The notes under the pieces are model-generated. The model had not been told where the DNA came from. It saw only the letters and a program-made list of their open reading frames with translations, and ran no database searches. Positions 1 through 5,514 of a DNA stretch of 5,514 nt are shown here, in pieces; position 1 is the first letter of the stretch; every line of letters begins with the position of its first letter. The stretch is from Campylobacterota bacterium (lineage in GTDB: Bacteria > Campylobacterota > Campylobacteria > Campylobacterales > Sulfurovaceae), in contig JAHZJZ010000376.1 in the NCBI GenBank assembly GCA_022600655.1, forward strand, positions 1 to 5,514, in the 5' to 3' direction. Made by a program: the position numbers and the translations under genes.

Positions 1-110
1 TATTAAAAATATAAAAACTTAACTAGGGCTAGAAAATATCTGGGAATACTTTATGACAAATCTATTTATTTACTGCATAAGCTATTTTTCTCAATAACAT
101 AAGTCAACCA

Positions 111-141
111 AATTTAAGTACTTTAGGGTAAAATCTCATCT
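111..141 (+). promoter_or_regulatory. Putative sigma70-type promoter for the pyrH operon
   Basis: The hexamer TAAAAT at 129-134 matches five of six bases of the -10 consensus and is preceded by GGG, with an A/T-rich tract (111-125) upstream. No convincing -35 box is seen, which is usual for Campylobacterota promoters. Transcription would start near 140-141, leaving a leader of about 20 bases that holds the pyrH ribosome binding site AAGGG (148-152). A weaker alternative is TAACAT at 95-100, which follows a T-run (85-89). The rest of 1-159 holds no gene, RNA or hairpin that I can support. The assignment is inferred from pattern and position only. Confidence 0.45.
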
Positions 142-159
142 TAAAACAAGGGTTGCGAA

Positions 160-870
160 ATGGCAAAAAAAAGAGTACTGGTAAAGTTTTCTGGTGAAGC
201 ACTAGCAGGTGAAGATGGTTATGGAATTGATACACAGATTCTACATTTTATATCAGAAGAGATTAAAGCACTTGTAGAAAATGGTATTGAAGTGGCTGTT
301 GTTATTGGTGGTGGAAACATTATTCGTGGTGTATCTGCTGCAGCTGATGGTGTGATTAAGAGAACATCGGGTGACTATATGGGTATGTTGGCTACGGCTA
401 TTAATGGTATCGCTATTCAAGAGGCTTTTGAACATGCTGGTCTAGAGGCTAGGTTGATGAGTGCTATTGATATGCAAGAGATTGGTGAGCCATTTATTGT
501 ACGTCGTGCGAAAAGACATTTAGAAAAGGGTCGTGTGGTTGTGTTCGCAGGTGGAACAGGAAATCCATATTTCACAACAGATACAGCAGCGACACTTAGA
601 GCCAATGAGGTAGAAGCTGAAGTAATTATCAAAGCAACCAAAGTAGATGGTGTTTATGATAAAGATCCTAATAAGTATGATGATGCAGTTAAATTGTCAA
701 CATTGACTTATAAACAAGCATTGACTGACCATATTAAAGTAATGGATGATACTTCCATAGCATTAGCCCAAGATAATGGTTTACCAATTATTGTCTGTAA
801 TATGTTTGAAAAAGGTAATCTTTTAGAGATTGTCAATGGTAACAGAGAACTCTGTTCAATAGTACAATAG
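160..870 (+). CDS. pyrH: UMP kinase (uridylate kinase)
   Basis: This gene encodes cytosolic UMP kinase, which phosphorylates UMP to UDP with ATP in pyrimidine nucleotide synthesis. The bacterial enzyme belongs to the amino acid kinase fold, is usually a hexamer, and is typically activated by GTP and inhibited by UTP. At 236 residues it has family length (about 240 in E. coli) and appears complete. Visible motifs are the N-terminal strand and Lys with KFSGEAL (residues 9-15), the glycine-rich GGGNIIRG (50-57), the UMP-site segment GDYMGMLAT (71-79, Asp72), GGTGNPYFTTDTAA (131-144), and the nucleotide-binding stretch KATKVDGVYDKDP (158-170). Thr133 and Asn135 correspond to E. coli residues linked to subunit contacts and allostery. 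The ATG start has AAGGG at 148-152, seven bases upstream. It is the first gene of the apparent operon, 16 bases before rpoZ. The identification is secure. Confidence 0.98.
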   Translation: MAKKRVLVKFSGEALAGEDGYGIDTQILHFISEEIKALVENGIEVAVVIGGGNIIRGVSAAADGVIKRTSGDYMGMLATAINGIAIQEAFEHAGLEARLMSAIDMQEIGEPFIVRRAKRHLEKGRVVVFAGGTGNPYFTTDTAATLRANEVEAEVIIKATKVDGVYDKDPNKYDDAVKLSTLTYKQALTDHIKVMDDTSIALAQDNGLPIIVCNMFEKGNLLEIVNGNRELCSIVQ

Positions 871-886
871 AAAATTAAGGAATAAA

Positions 887-1093
887 ATGAAAATAGAAAA
901 ATTAACAGCACAAGCATTAGAGAGACTTGATTTTGATAGATACCTATTAGCACTGGCTGTAGGTAAAAGAGCTGAAGAGATTGCTGCAGGAGCGACACCT
1001 TTAGTTGATATGGATCCAAAAGTAGACAAGTTTACAGATATTGCATTAGTAGAGATTGCAGAGGGTAAACTTATCGTATCTGACGAAGGTTAA
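887..1093 (+). CDS. rpoZ: DNA-directed RNA polymerase omega subunit
   Basis: This 68-residue protein is the omega subunit, a small chaperone-like component that binds beta-prime and aids RNA polymerase assembly. The family pattern is clear: an N-terminal helix with LERLDFDRYLLALAVGKRAEE (parts of residues 11-31), comparable to the E. coli region around NRFDLVLVAARRARQ, then a loop ending in DKFTDIALVEIAEGKL (47-62), matching the second conserved block. It is shorter than E. coli omega (91 residues) because it lacks the C-terminal tail, as is common in this phylum. The N-terminus (MKIEKL) has no Met-Ala-Arg motif, the part of E. coli omega that contacts ppGpp. The ATG at 887 has AAGGA at 877-881. 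The stop TAA is followed after three bases by the spoT start in the same frame, so the two are probably translationally coupled. Confidence 0.94.
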   Translation: MKIEKLTAQALERLDFDRYLLALAVGKRAEEIAAGATPLVDMDPKVDKFTDIALVEIAEGKLIVSDEG

Positions 1094-1099
1094 TTCTTG
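1085..1099 (+). promoter_or_regulatory. Ribosome binding site and TTG start of spoT, inside the rpoZ 3' end
   Basis: GAAGG at 1085-1089 lies within the last codons of rpoZ, seven bases before the TTG at 1097. The rpoZ stop (1091-1093) is in the same frame as spoT and only the codon TTC lies between, so the start cannot be further upstream. The first in-frame ATG is at codon 74, after the first catalytic histidine of the hydrolase domain, so it is too late. TTG at 1097 is therefore the best start, and ribosomes ending rpoZ would be placed directly on it. Confidence 0.75.
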
Positions 1100-3235
1100 G
1101 ACGCTTTACTCAGCAAAGCACAGAATATTACTACCATTGAGGAGGCTGAGAAACTCCTCTACTCCTCCATAGATAATCATTCTAAAGTTATACATGATGC
1201 ATTGGCTTTATCAAAAAAAGCACATGAAAATCAAACTCGTAAAAGTGGAGAGCCTTATATTATTCACCCCATTCTTGTAGCTGCCATTACTGCCATTGTT
1301 TCCAATGATGAAACAATGGTCGCTGCAGCGTTAATGCATGATGTAGTTGAAGACACAGACTACTCGATAGAAGAGTTGAGTGAAATTTTTGGTGAAGATA
1401 TTGCTTTTCTTGTTGAAGGTTTAACCAAGATTGAAGTGATTCGTGATGAAGAGTTGATTCCTTCAACCTCTAACCAAAAACTCATTTCTTCTGCTTTAAC
1501 CTTTAGAAAAATGTTGCTATCTTCTATTAAAGATGTAAGAGTATTGGTAGTAAAACTGTGTGATCGACTTCATAATATGATGACACTAGATGCCCTTCCT
1601 CCACATAAGCAGCTTAGAATTGCTGAAGAGACCATGGTAGTTTATGCCCCTATTGCCCATCGTTTAGGTATCTCAAAAATTAAGAATCGTCTTGAAGATT
1701 TAAGCTTTTACTATATTTACCCTAATGCCTATAGAGAGATTGATGAGTATATAACAGGGAACAGTCAAAATTTACAACTGAAGCTCAATACCTTTGTTCA
1801 AAAAATAGAAGATTTAATGTTGCATAACGGCTTTAAAGAGGATCAGTTTGAAGTTTTTGGTCGCGTTAAACACTACTACTCTATGTATCAGAAGATGCAA
1901 CGTAAAGGGATTGGGATTGATGAGATACTTGACCTTATAGCCATTCGTATTTTGATAAAAGAGGATATAGAGTGTTATAAAGTTTTAGGCTTATTACATA
2001 TTAACTTTAAACCAATTATTTCACGTTTTAAAGACTATGTAACATTGCCTAAAGAGAATGGTTATAGTACGATTCATACCACCTTGTTTGATGATGATGG
2101 GATTATAGAAGCTCAGATTCGTACCTTTGAGATGCATAGAACAGCAGAGTTTGGAATCGCAGCTCATTGGCGTTATAAGAGTGGTGGAAGAGAGAAAAAA
2201 TCAGTTAATCTTGAGTGGTTAGAGAGTCTTCAGTATCAAAATGAGTCGCTTGAAGAGTTTTACGCTTTAGCTAAAGGCGATTTGTTCTCTGATGATATCT
2301 CTGTATTTTCACCTCGTGGTGACCACTATACACTACCAAGAGATGCCGTGGCTTTAGATTTTGCTTACTCGGTTCACTCTGAGATTGGTAATAAGGCTGT
2401 TGGAGCATTGGTAAATAAGCAGAAAGCTTCACTTTTAACAACGTTGAAAAATGGAGATATTGTTCGTATTTTAACGGATGATACGGCGAGTGTTCATTGT
2501 TCATGGCTAGATACAGTGCGAACATCAAAAGCTAAAGAGGGTATTAAAAGTGCTTGTAAACAAAAAATAAAAGCGTGTGATAGACTAAGTGCCATTAATA
2601 TCTTAAGTCAACTTTTTGATATGCCTGTGGCTGAAACATCGGCACTGTTTGATATGTGTGAATCTAAAGAGAGTGCTTATAAACTAACAAGCAATAGACA
2701 AATCTATAACGAAGTACTTGAACGTTTTATGAATACCTATACCAATTTAAGTGATGAGTTTGTCTATCCAACTGAGTTTACACAAGAGCATTTTAAATTC
2801 ATTACCAATAAACATATAGGGAGTATTGAGTTTGATTACTGTTGTCACCCTAAAATAGGTGATCAAATTGTTGCTTTTTATCAGGATGAGAAAGCCATTA
2901 TTCACCATAAACTGTGTCAAGAAGCTTATAAAAAAATGCAAGCACATGACCCAATGATTTATGTATCATGGGTTAATAGTAAGTCATCACGTTATCAGCT
3001 TATTATTAGTCTGCAAAATCGTAAAGGTATATTAGCAGAGTTACTCCATAAGTTAGCACTGCTTGATTTAAATGTTTTAAGCATTGAACTTGGGATTACC
3101 AATAGTGAAACAGCAGAGTTTTGTAAGATAGAAGTTGAAACCAAAGAGCAAAATAGTAAAAAACTAAGAGAAAAATTAAGCAAGAAGTTTAAATTAATAG
3201 AGATGATTAGTTTAAATGATGCGTATAATAAATAG
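1097..3235 (+). CDS. spoT: Bifunctional (p)ppGpp synthetase/hydrolase, long RelA/SpoT homologue
   Basis: This cytosolic enzyme controls the stringent response. It makes (p)ppGpp by moving pyrophosphate from ATP to GDP or GTP, and hydrolyses it with a Mn-dependent HD domain. The 712 residues have normal family length. The HD hydrolase (about 30-190) keeps His57, His81-Asp82, Glu85-Asp86 and the DRLHNM motif (156-161), so hydrolysis should work. The synthetase (about 245-361) keeps GRVKHYYSMYQKM (255-267), RFKD (310-313), ENGYSTIHT (320-328) and EAQIRT (338-343). RFKD is the RXKD form typical of bifunctional enzymes, not the EXDD form of synthetase-only RelA. A TGS domain follows (about 400-461, with YSVHSEIG and His427), then a helical region, a zinc-finger-like domain with Cys582, Cys583, His603 and Cys607, and an ACT domain (about 632-706). 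Intact regulatory domains suggest ribosome or other partner sensing. H. pylori has a single such enzyme called SpoT; whether a second exists here is not visible. Confidence 0.97.
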   Translation: MDALLSKAQNITTIEEAEKLLYSSIDNHSKVIHDALALSKKAHENQTRKSGEPYIIHPILVAAITAIVSNDETMVAAALMHDVVEDTDYSIEELSEIFGEDIAFLVEGLTKIEVIRDEELIPSTSNQKLISSALTFRKMLLSSIKDVRVLVVKLCDRLHNMMTLDALPPHKQLRIAEETMVVYAPIAHRLGISKIKNRLEDLSFYYIYPNAYREIDEYITGNSQNLQLKLNTFVQKIEDLMLHNGFKEDQFEVFGRVKHYYSMYQKMQRKGIGIDEILDLIAIRILIKEDIECYKVLGLLHINFKPIISRFKDYVTLPKENGYSTIHTTLFDDDGIIEAQIRTFEMHRTAEFGIAAHWRYKSGGREKKSVNLEWLESLQYQNESLEEFYALAKGDLFSDDISVFSPRGDHYTLPRDAVALDFAYSVHSEIGNKAVGALVNKQKASLLTTLKNGDIVRILTDDTASVHCSWLDTVRTSKAKEGIKSACKQKIKACDRLSAINILSQLFDMPVAETSALFDMCESKESAYKLTSNRQIYNEVLERFMNTYTNLSDEFVYPTEFTQEHFKFITNKHIGSIEFDYCCHPKIGDQIVAFYQDEKAIIHHKLCQEAYKKMQAHDPMIYVSWVNSKSSRYQLIISLQNRKGILAELLHKLALLDLNVLSIELGITNSETAEFCKIEVETKEQNSKKLREKLSKKFKLIEMISLNDAYNK
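1139..1167 (+). other. Small inverted repeat with a Shine-Dalgarno-like arm, early in spoT
   Basis: GAGGAG (1139-1144) can pair with CTCCTC at 1154-1159, giving a six-base stem with a nine-base loop. It can also pair with a second CTCCTC at 1162-1167. The first arm contains AGGAGG (1140-1145), a full Shine-Dalgarno match, yet no ATG, GTG or TTG follows at a useful distance. The element lies about 42 bases after the spoT start and uses CTC-CTC and TCC-TCC codon pairs that are unusual in this A/T-rich sequence. It may be chance; a role in translation of spoT is only a possibility. Confidence 0.25.
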
Positions 3236-3257
3236 AGTCAAATAGAGAGAGGATTAT

Positions 3258-4472
3258 ATGTCAACAACAGAATTAATAAAAACAGCACTAGATGAGATTA
3301 ATAGAGGAACCGCAGAGATTATCGATATAGAGAGAATCGAAAAGCTTGTAACAAAATTTTATGAAGAGGGTGAAACCTATACGGTCAAAGCTGGTTTTGA
3401 CCCTACTGGTGCTGACCTACATCTTGGACATACAGTACTACTTCAAAAATTGAGAGTTTTTCAAAATCATGGGGGACGTATACAGTTGCTTATTGGTGAT
3501 TTTACAGCAACCATTGGTGATCCGACAGGAAAGAGTGAGACTCGAAAAGTACTTGATAGAGAGACCATTATGGCAAATGCTCAAACCTATCAAGATCAAG
3601 TCTTTAATGTTCTTGATGAGTCTAAAACAGAAGTAGTATTTAACGCTAAATGGTTAGAAGAACTGGGTGCTGCAGGTATGGTGGCATTAACGACAACCTT
3701 TAATGTTGCTAGAATGTTAGAGCGAGATGATTTTGAAAAGCGTTATAAAGCAGGTCAAAGTATCTCTATATCTGAGTTTTTGTATCCACTACTTCAAGGG
3801 TATGATAGTGTTGAGTTAAAAAGTGACATTGAGATAGGAGGAACCGATCAGAAGTTTAACCTTCTCATGGGAAGACATCTTCAAAGAGCCTATAGTGTAG
3901 GAAAAGAACAAGCTGTTTTAATGATGCCTATTTTAGAAGGACTTGATGGGGTTCAAAAGATGAGTAAATCTCTGAACAACTATATTGGTATTACTGAAGA
4001 GCCAAAAGATATTTATGCTAAAACACTCTCTATCTCAGATGAGTTAATGTGGCGATATTATGAACTTCTGAGTACAAAATCACTTGAAGAGATAGAAAAA
4101 ATACGTGAAGATGTAGCAAATGGGACACTGCACCCTAAAATAGCAAAAGAAAATCTGGCTTTAGAGTTAACTGCACGATTTTATAATGAAGAGTCTGCTA
4201 CTATGGCAAAGAGTGAGTTTGATAATGTATTTAAATCAAATAAACTGCCTACAGACATGGTAGAGTGTGAAGTTGAAGCTGGTATTTGGATTTGTAAAGC
4301 ATTGGTAGATGCTGGAATTGAACCATCGACTTCTCAAGCTAGAAGAGATATTAAGCAGGGGGCTGTACGTATCGATCAAGAGAAAATCTCTGATGAGAAG
4401 ATGAACTTGGAGATGGGTGAATATATCTTGCAGGTGGGTAAAAGAAAATTTGCAAAAGTAAAGGTAAAGTAG
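3258..4472 (+). CDS. tyrS: Tyrosyl-tRNA synthetase, KMSKS (TyrZ-like, type 2) form
   Basis: This cytosolic class I aminoacyl-tRNA synthetase charges tRNA-Tyr with tyrosine using ATP. The 404 residues appear complete. The Rossmann-fold catalytic domain starts with FDPTGADLHLGH (47-58), where HLGH (55-58) is the HIGH signature. The tyrosine-site motif YPLLQGYD (176-183, with Tyr176, Gln180 and Asp183) and GGTDQKFN (194-201) follow, then the second signature KMSKS (234-238). A C-terminal S4 RNA-binding domain (about 344-404) carries the typical SQARRDIKQGAVRID stretch. KMSKS rather than the KFGKT of E. coli TyrS, together with the HLGH context, places it in the second bacterial subgroup. The ATG has a purine-rich AGAGAGGA at 3246-3253, four bases upstream, and an in-frame stop at 3243-3245 rules out an earlier start. 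It lies 22 bases after spoT and overlaps the next gene by one base. Confidence 0.98.
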   Translation: MSTTELIKTALDEINRGTAEIIDIERIEKLVTKFYEEGETYTVKAGFDPTGADLHLGHTVLLQKLRVFQNHGGRIQLLIGDFTATIGDPTGKSETRKVLDRETIMANAQTYQDQVFNVLDESKTEVVFNAKWLEELGAAGMVALTTTFNVARMLERDDFEKRYKAGQSISISEFLYPLLQGYDSVELKSDIEIGGTDQKFNLLMGRHLQRAYSVGKEQAVLMMPILEGLDGVQKMSKSLNNYIGITEEPKDIYAKTLSISDELMWRYYELLSTKSLEEIEKIREDVANGTLHPKIAKENLALELTARFYNEESATMAKSEFDNVFKSNKLPTDMVECEVEAGIWICKALVDAGIEPSTSQARRDIKQGAVRIDQEKISDEKMNLEMGEYILQVGKRKFAKVKVK

Positions 4473-4474
4473 TG
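4459..4474 (+). promoter_or_regulatory. Ribosome binding site and GTG start of the flavoenzyme gene, overlapping the tyrS stop
   Basis: TAAAGG at 4459-4464 lies in the last codons of tyrS, seven bases before the GTG at 4472. The last G of the tyrS stop TAG is the first base of that GTG. The next in-frame ATG is codon 22, inside the GGMGVG flavin-binding motif, so starting there would delete the first strand of the barrel. The GTG start and translational coupling to tyrS are therefore favoured. Confidence 0.75.
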
Positions 4475-5514
4475 TCGTTTAAATCGTTAAAAATTGGAAA
4501 ATATACCATTGAAAAGCCTATTATTCAAGGTGGTATGGGTGTTGGTATATCATGGGATCAATTAGCTGGAAATGTTAGTTTAGAGGGTGGTTTAGGTGTT
4601 ATTTCAGCAGTAGGTACTGGTGTCTATAATCATCGAGAGTTTAGTAAAAAGCTTGTACAAAATAGACCCAAAGATGCAATTAACTTTTACTGCTTTGATG
4701 CCCTGAAGAAAATTTTTGACAATGCTAGAGAGATTTGTGGTGACCGACCACTGGCATGTAACATACTTTACGCACAGAGTGAATATGATAGAGTTGTAAG
4801 AGATGCTTGTGAAGCTGGGGCTAATATGATTATTACAGGGGCAGGGTTACCACTAACCATGCCAGAAGCTGCTAAAGATTATCCAGATGTTGCTTTAATT
4901 CCTATTGTATCAACGGCAAAAGCATTGAAGATTTTGTGTCGAAGATGGAAAAAGACACATAACAGACTTCCTGATGCAGTCATAGTTGAAGGACCTTTAA
5001 GTGGTGGACACCAAGGGTTTAAGTATGATGATTGTTTTAAACCAGAGAACCAGTTAGAAGCTATTTTACCCCCTGTAGTCGAAGAGGCTAAAAACTGGGG
5101 TTCAATGCCAGTAATCGCTGCAGGTGGTGTATGGAATCATGATGATATTGTTGAAATGATGGAACTTGGAGCCGATGGGGTTCAAATGGGTACACGATTT
5201 ATTGGTACAATCGAATGTGATGCAAGTCAAGTAATGAAAGAGACCATTGTTGGAGCTAAAGAGGATGATATTAGACTTTTTAAATCTCCAGTTGGTTATC
5301 CTGCACGTGGTGTTAAGACACAGCTTCATGCTGATATTGAAGCAGGAACAGCACCAAAAGTAGCTTGTATTTCAAACTGTGTTGCACCATGTAATCGTGG
5401 AGAAGAGGCTAAGATAGTAGGGTATTGTATCGCAGATAGACTCAGTGATGCATATGATGGAATTAAAGAGACAGGACTCTTCTTTACAGGTGCTAATGGT
5501 TATAAACTTAATGA
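4472..5514 (+). CDS. Nitronate monooxygenase-like FMN enzyme (2-nitropropane dioxygenase family), cut by the window end
   Basis: The frame is open from GTG at 4472 through the last base, giving 347 whole codons with no stop. By my recollection H. pylori HP0773, the syntenic homologue, has about 363 residues, so perhaps 15-20 are missing. The protein is a flavin-binding TIM barrel of the nitronate monooxygenase/FabK-like family; members oxidise alkyl nitronates or act as NAD(P)H-dependent flavin oxidoreductases. Visible motifs are PIIQGGMGVG (16-25), LEGGLGVISAVGTG (37-50), ITGAGLPLTMP (121-131), SGGHQG (177-182), whose His180 matches the catalytic histidine of the family, and the FMN phosphate-binding pair AAGGV (216-220) and GADGVQMGTRF (233-243). 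A cysteine cluster, C-x3-C-x3-C at 299, 303 and 307, lies near the C-terminus, with Cys319 close by. No signal peptide is seen, so it is cytosolic. The true substrate is unknown; an enoyl reductase role is a less likely alternative. Confidence 0.9.
   Translation, partial: MSFKSLKIGKYTIEKPIIQGGMGVGISWDQLAGNVSLEGGLGVISAVGTGVYNHREFSKKLVQNRPKDAINFYCFDALKKIFDNAREICGDRPLACNILYAQSEYDRVVRDACEAGANMIITGAGLPLTMPEAAKDYPDVALIPIVSTAKALKILCRRWKKTHNRLPDAVIVEGPLSGGHQGFKYDDCFKPENQLEAILPPVVEEAKNWGSMPVIAAGGVWNHDDIVEMMELGADGVQMGTRFIGTIECDASQVMKETIVGAKEDDIRLFKSPVGYPARGVKTQLHADIEAGTAPKVACISNCVAPCNRGEEAKIVGYCIADRLSDAYDGIKETGLFFTGANGYKLN

Noticed and set aside
23..32. CTAGGGCTAG near the window start, a possible short repeat or operator
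   Set aside because: The two CTAG units are each self-complementary and only two bases apart, so no hairpin can form. It is a single occurrence with no supporting context.
84..112. Possible divergent promoter on the minus strand (TTGACT, 17-base spacer, TAGCTT)
   Set aside because: The -10 matches only three of six bases and no minus-strand gene start is visible between it and position 1.
113..122. TTTAAGTACT, resembling the -35 region sequence reported for C. jejuni promoters
   Set aside because: It ends only six bases before the favoured -10 box. The matching downstream hexamer TTAAAA (141-146) would start transcription inside the pyrH ribosome binding site.
417..641. Antisense open frame opposite pyrH (74 codons)
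   Set aside because: It lies wholly opposite a well-conserved gene, has no ribosome binding site I can see and no recognisable domain; it follows from the codon pattern of the sense gene.
708..1019. Antisense open frame spanning the end of pyrH and most of rpoZ (103 codons)
   Set aside because: It crosses two real sense genes. The predicted protein is a leucine- and serine-rich product typical of antisense reading and shows no family motif.
1140..1160. AGGAGG as the ribosome binding site of an internal or alternative spoT start
   Set aside because: No ATG, GTG or TTG follows at suitable spacing in any frame, and the TTG at 1097 already has its own binding site.
2271..2528. Antisense open frame opposite the TGS region of spoT
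   Set aside because: It is opposite conserved coding sequence with no initiation signal or domain, so it is a shadow of spoT.
5102..5329. Antisense open frame opposite the flavoenzyme gene
   Set aside because: The sense frame is continuous and carries all the flavin-binding motifs; the antisense product has no recognisable feature.
4472..5514. Flavoenzyme gene as a pseudogene because no stop is found
   Set aside because: The frame was read codon by codon without a break and all motifs are intact; the missing stop reflects the window edge only.

Overview
This is an AT-rich stretch from what is most likely a member of the Campylobacterota (Epsilonproteobacteria). The evidence is the gene order pyrH - rpoZ - spoT - tyrS - nitronate monooxygenase-like gene. 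From memory, the same order occurs in Helicobacter pylori (HP0777 to HP0773), and its first four genes occur in order in Campylobacter jejuni. The A/T-rich codon use (ATA, AGA, TTA common) and the mixed ATG/TTG/GTG starts fit this group. I cannot fix the genus; a free-living sulfur-oxidising lineage such as Sulfurimonas or Sulfurovum is a guess.

Layout: positions 1-159 are an A/T-rich upstream region with no supported gene and a plausible extended -10 promoter at about 126-134. Five genes follow, all on the + strand and very tightly packed. They are UMP kinase (160-870), RNA polymerase omega subunit (887-1093), bifunctional (p)ppGpp synthetase/hydrolase (1097-3235, TTG start), tyrosyl-tRNA synthetase (3258-4472), and a flavin-dependent nitronate monooxygenase-like protein (4472 to beyond the window end, GTG start). 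The gaps are 16, 3 and 22 bases, and the last junction overlaps by 1 base. No terminator is visible at any junction, so a single transcription unit is the simplest reading.

How the genes fit together: four of the five serve the core information and growth-control machinery. They cover pyrimidine nucleotide supply, an RNA polymerase subunit, the stringent-response alarmone enzyme and a charging enzyme for translation. The rpoZ-spoT pairing is also found in E. coli and other Proteobacteria. The flavoenzyme is a metabolic passenger whose substrate cannot be told from sequence.

I found no mobile element, CRISPR array, RNA gene, phage remnant or undescribed system here. The points worth a second look are modest: the rpoZ-spoT junction, where both genes share a reading frame separated by one stop codon and one further codon; an omega subunit without the N-terminal Met-Ala-Arg motif that contacts ppGpp in E. 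coli; a small hairpin carrying a Shine-Dalgarno-like sequence just inside spoT; and a three-cysteine cluster near the C-terminus of the flavoenzyme.
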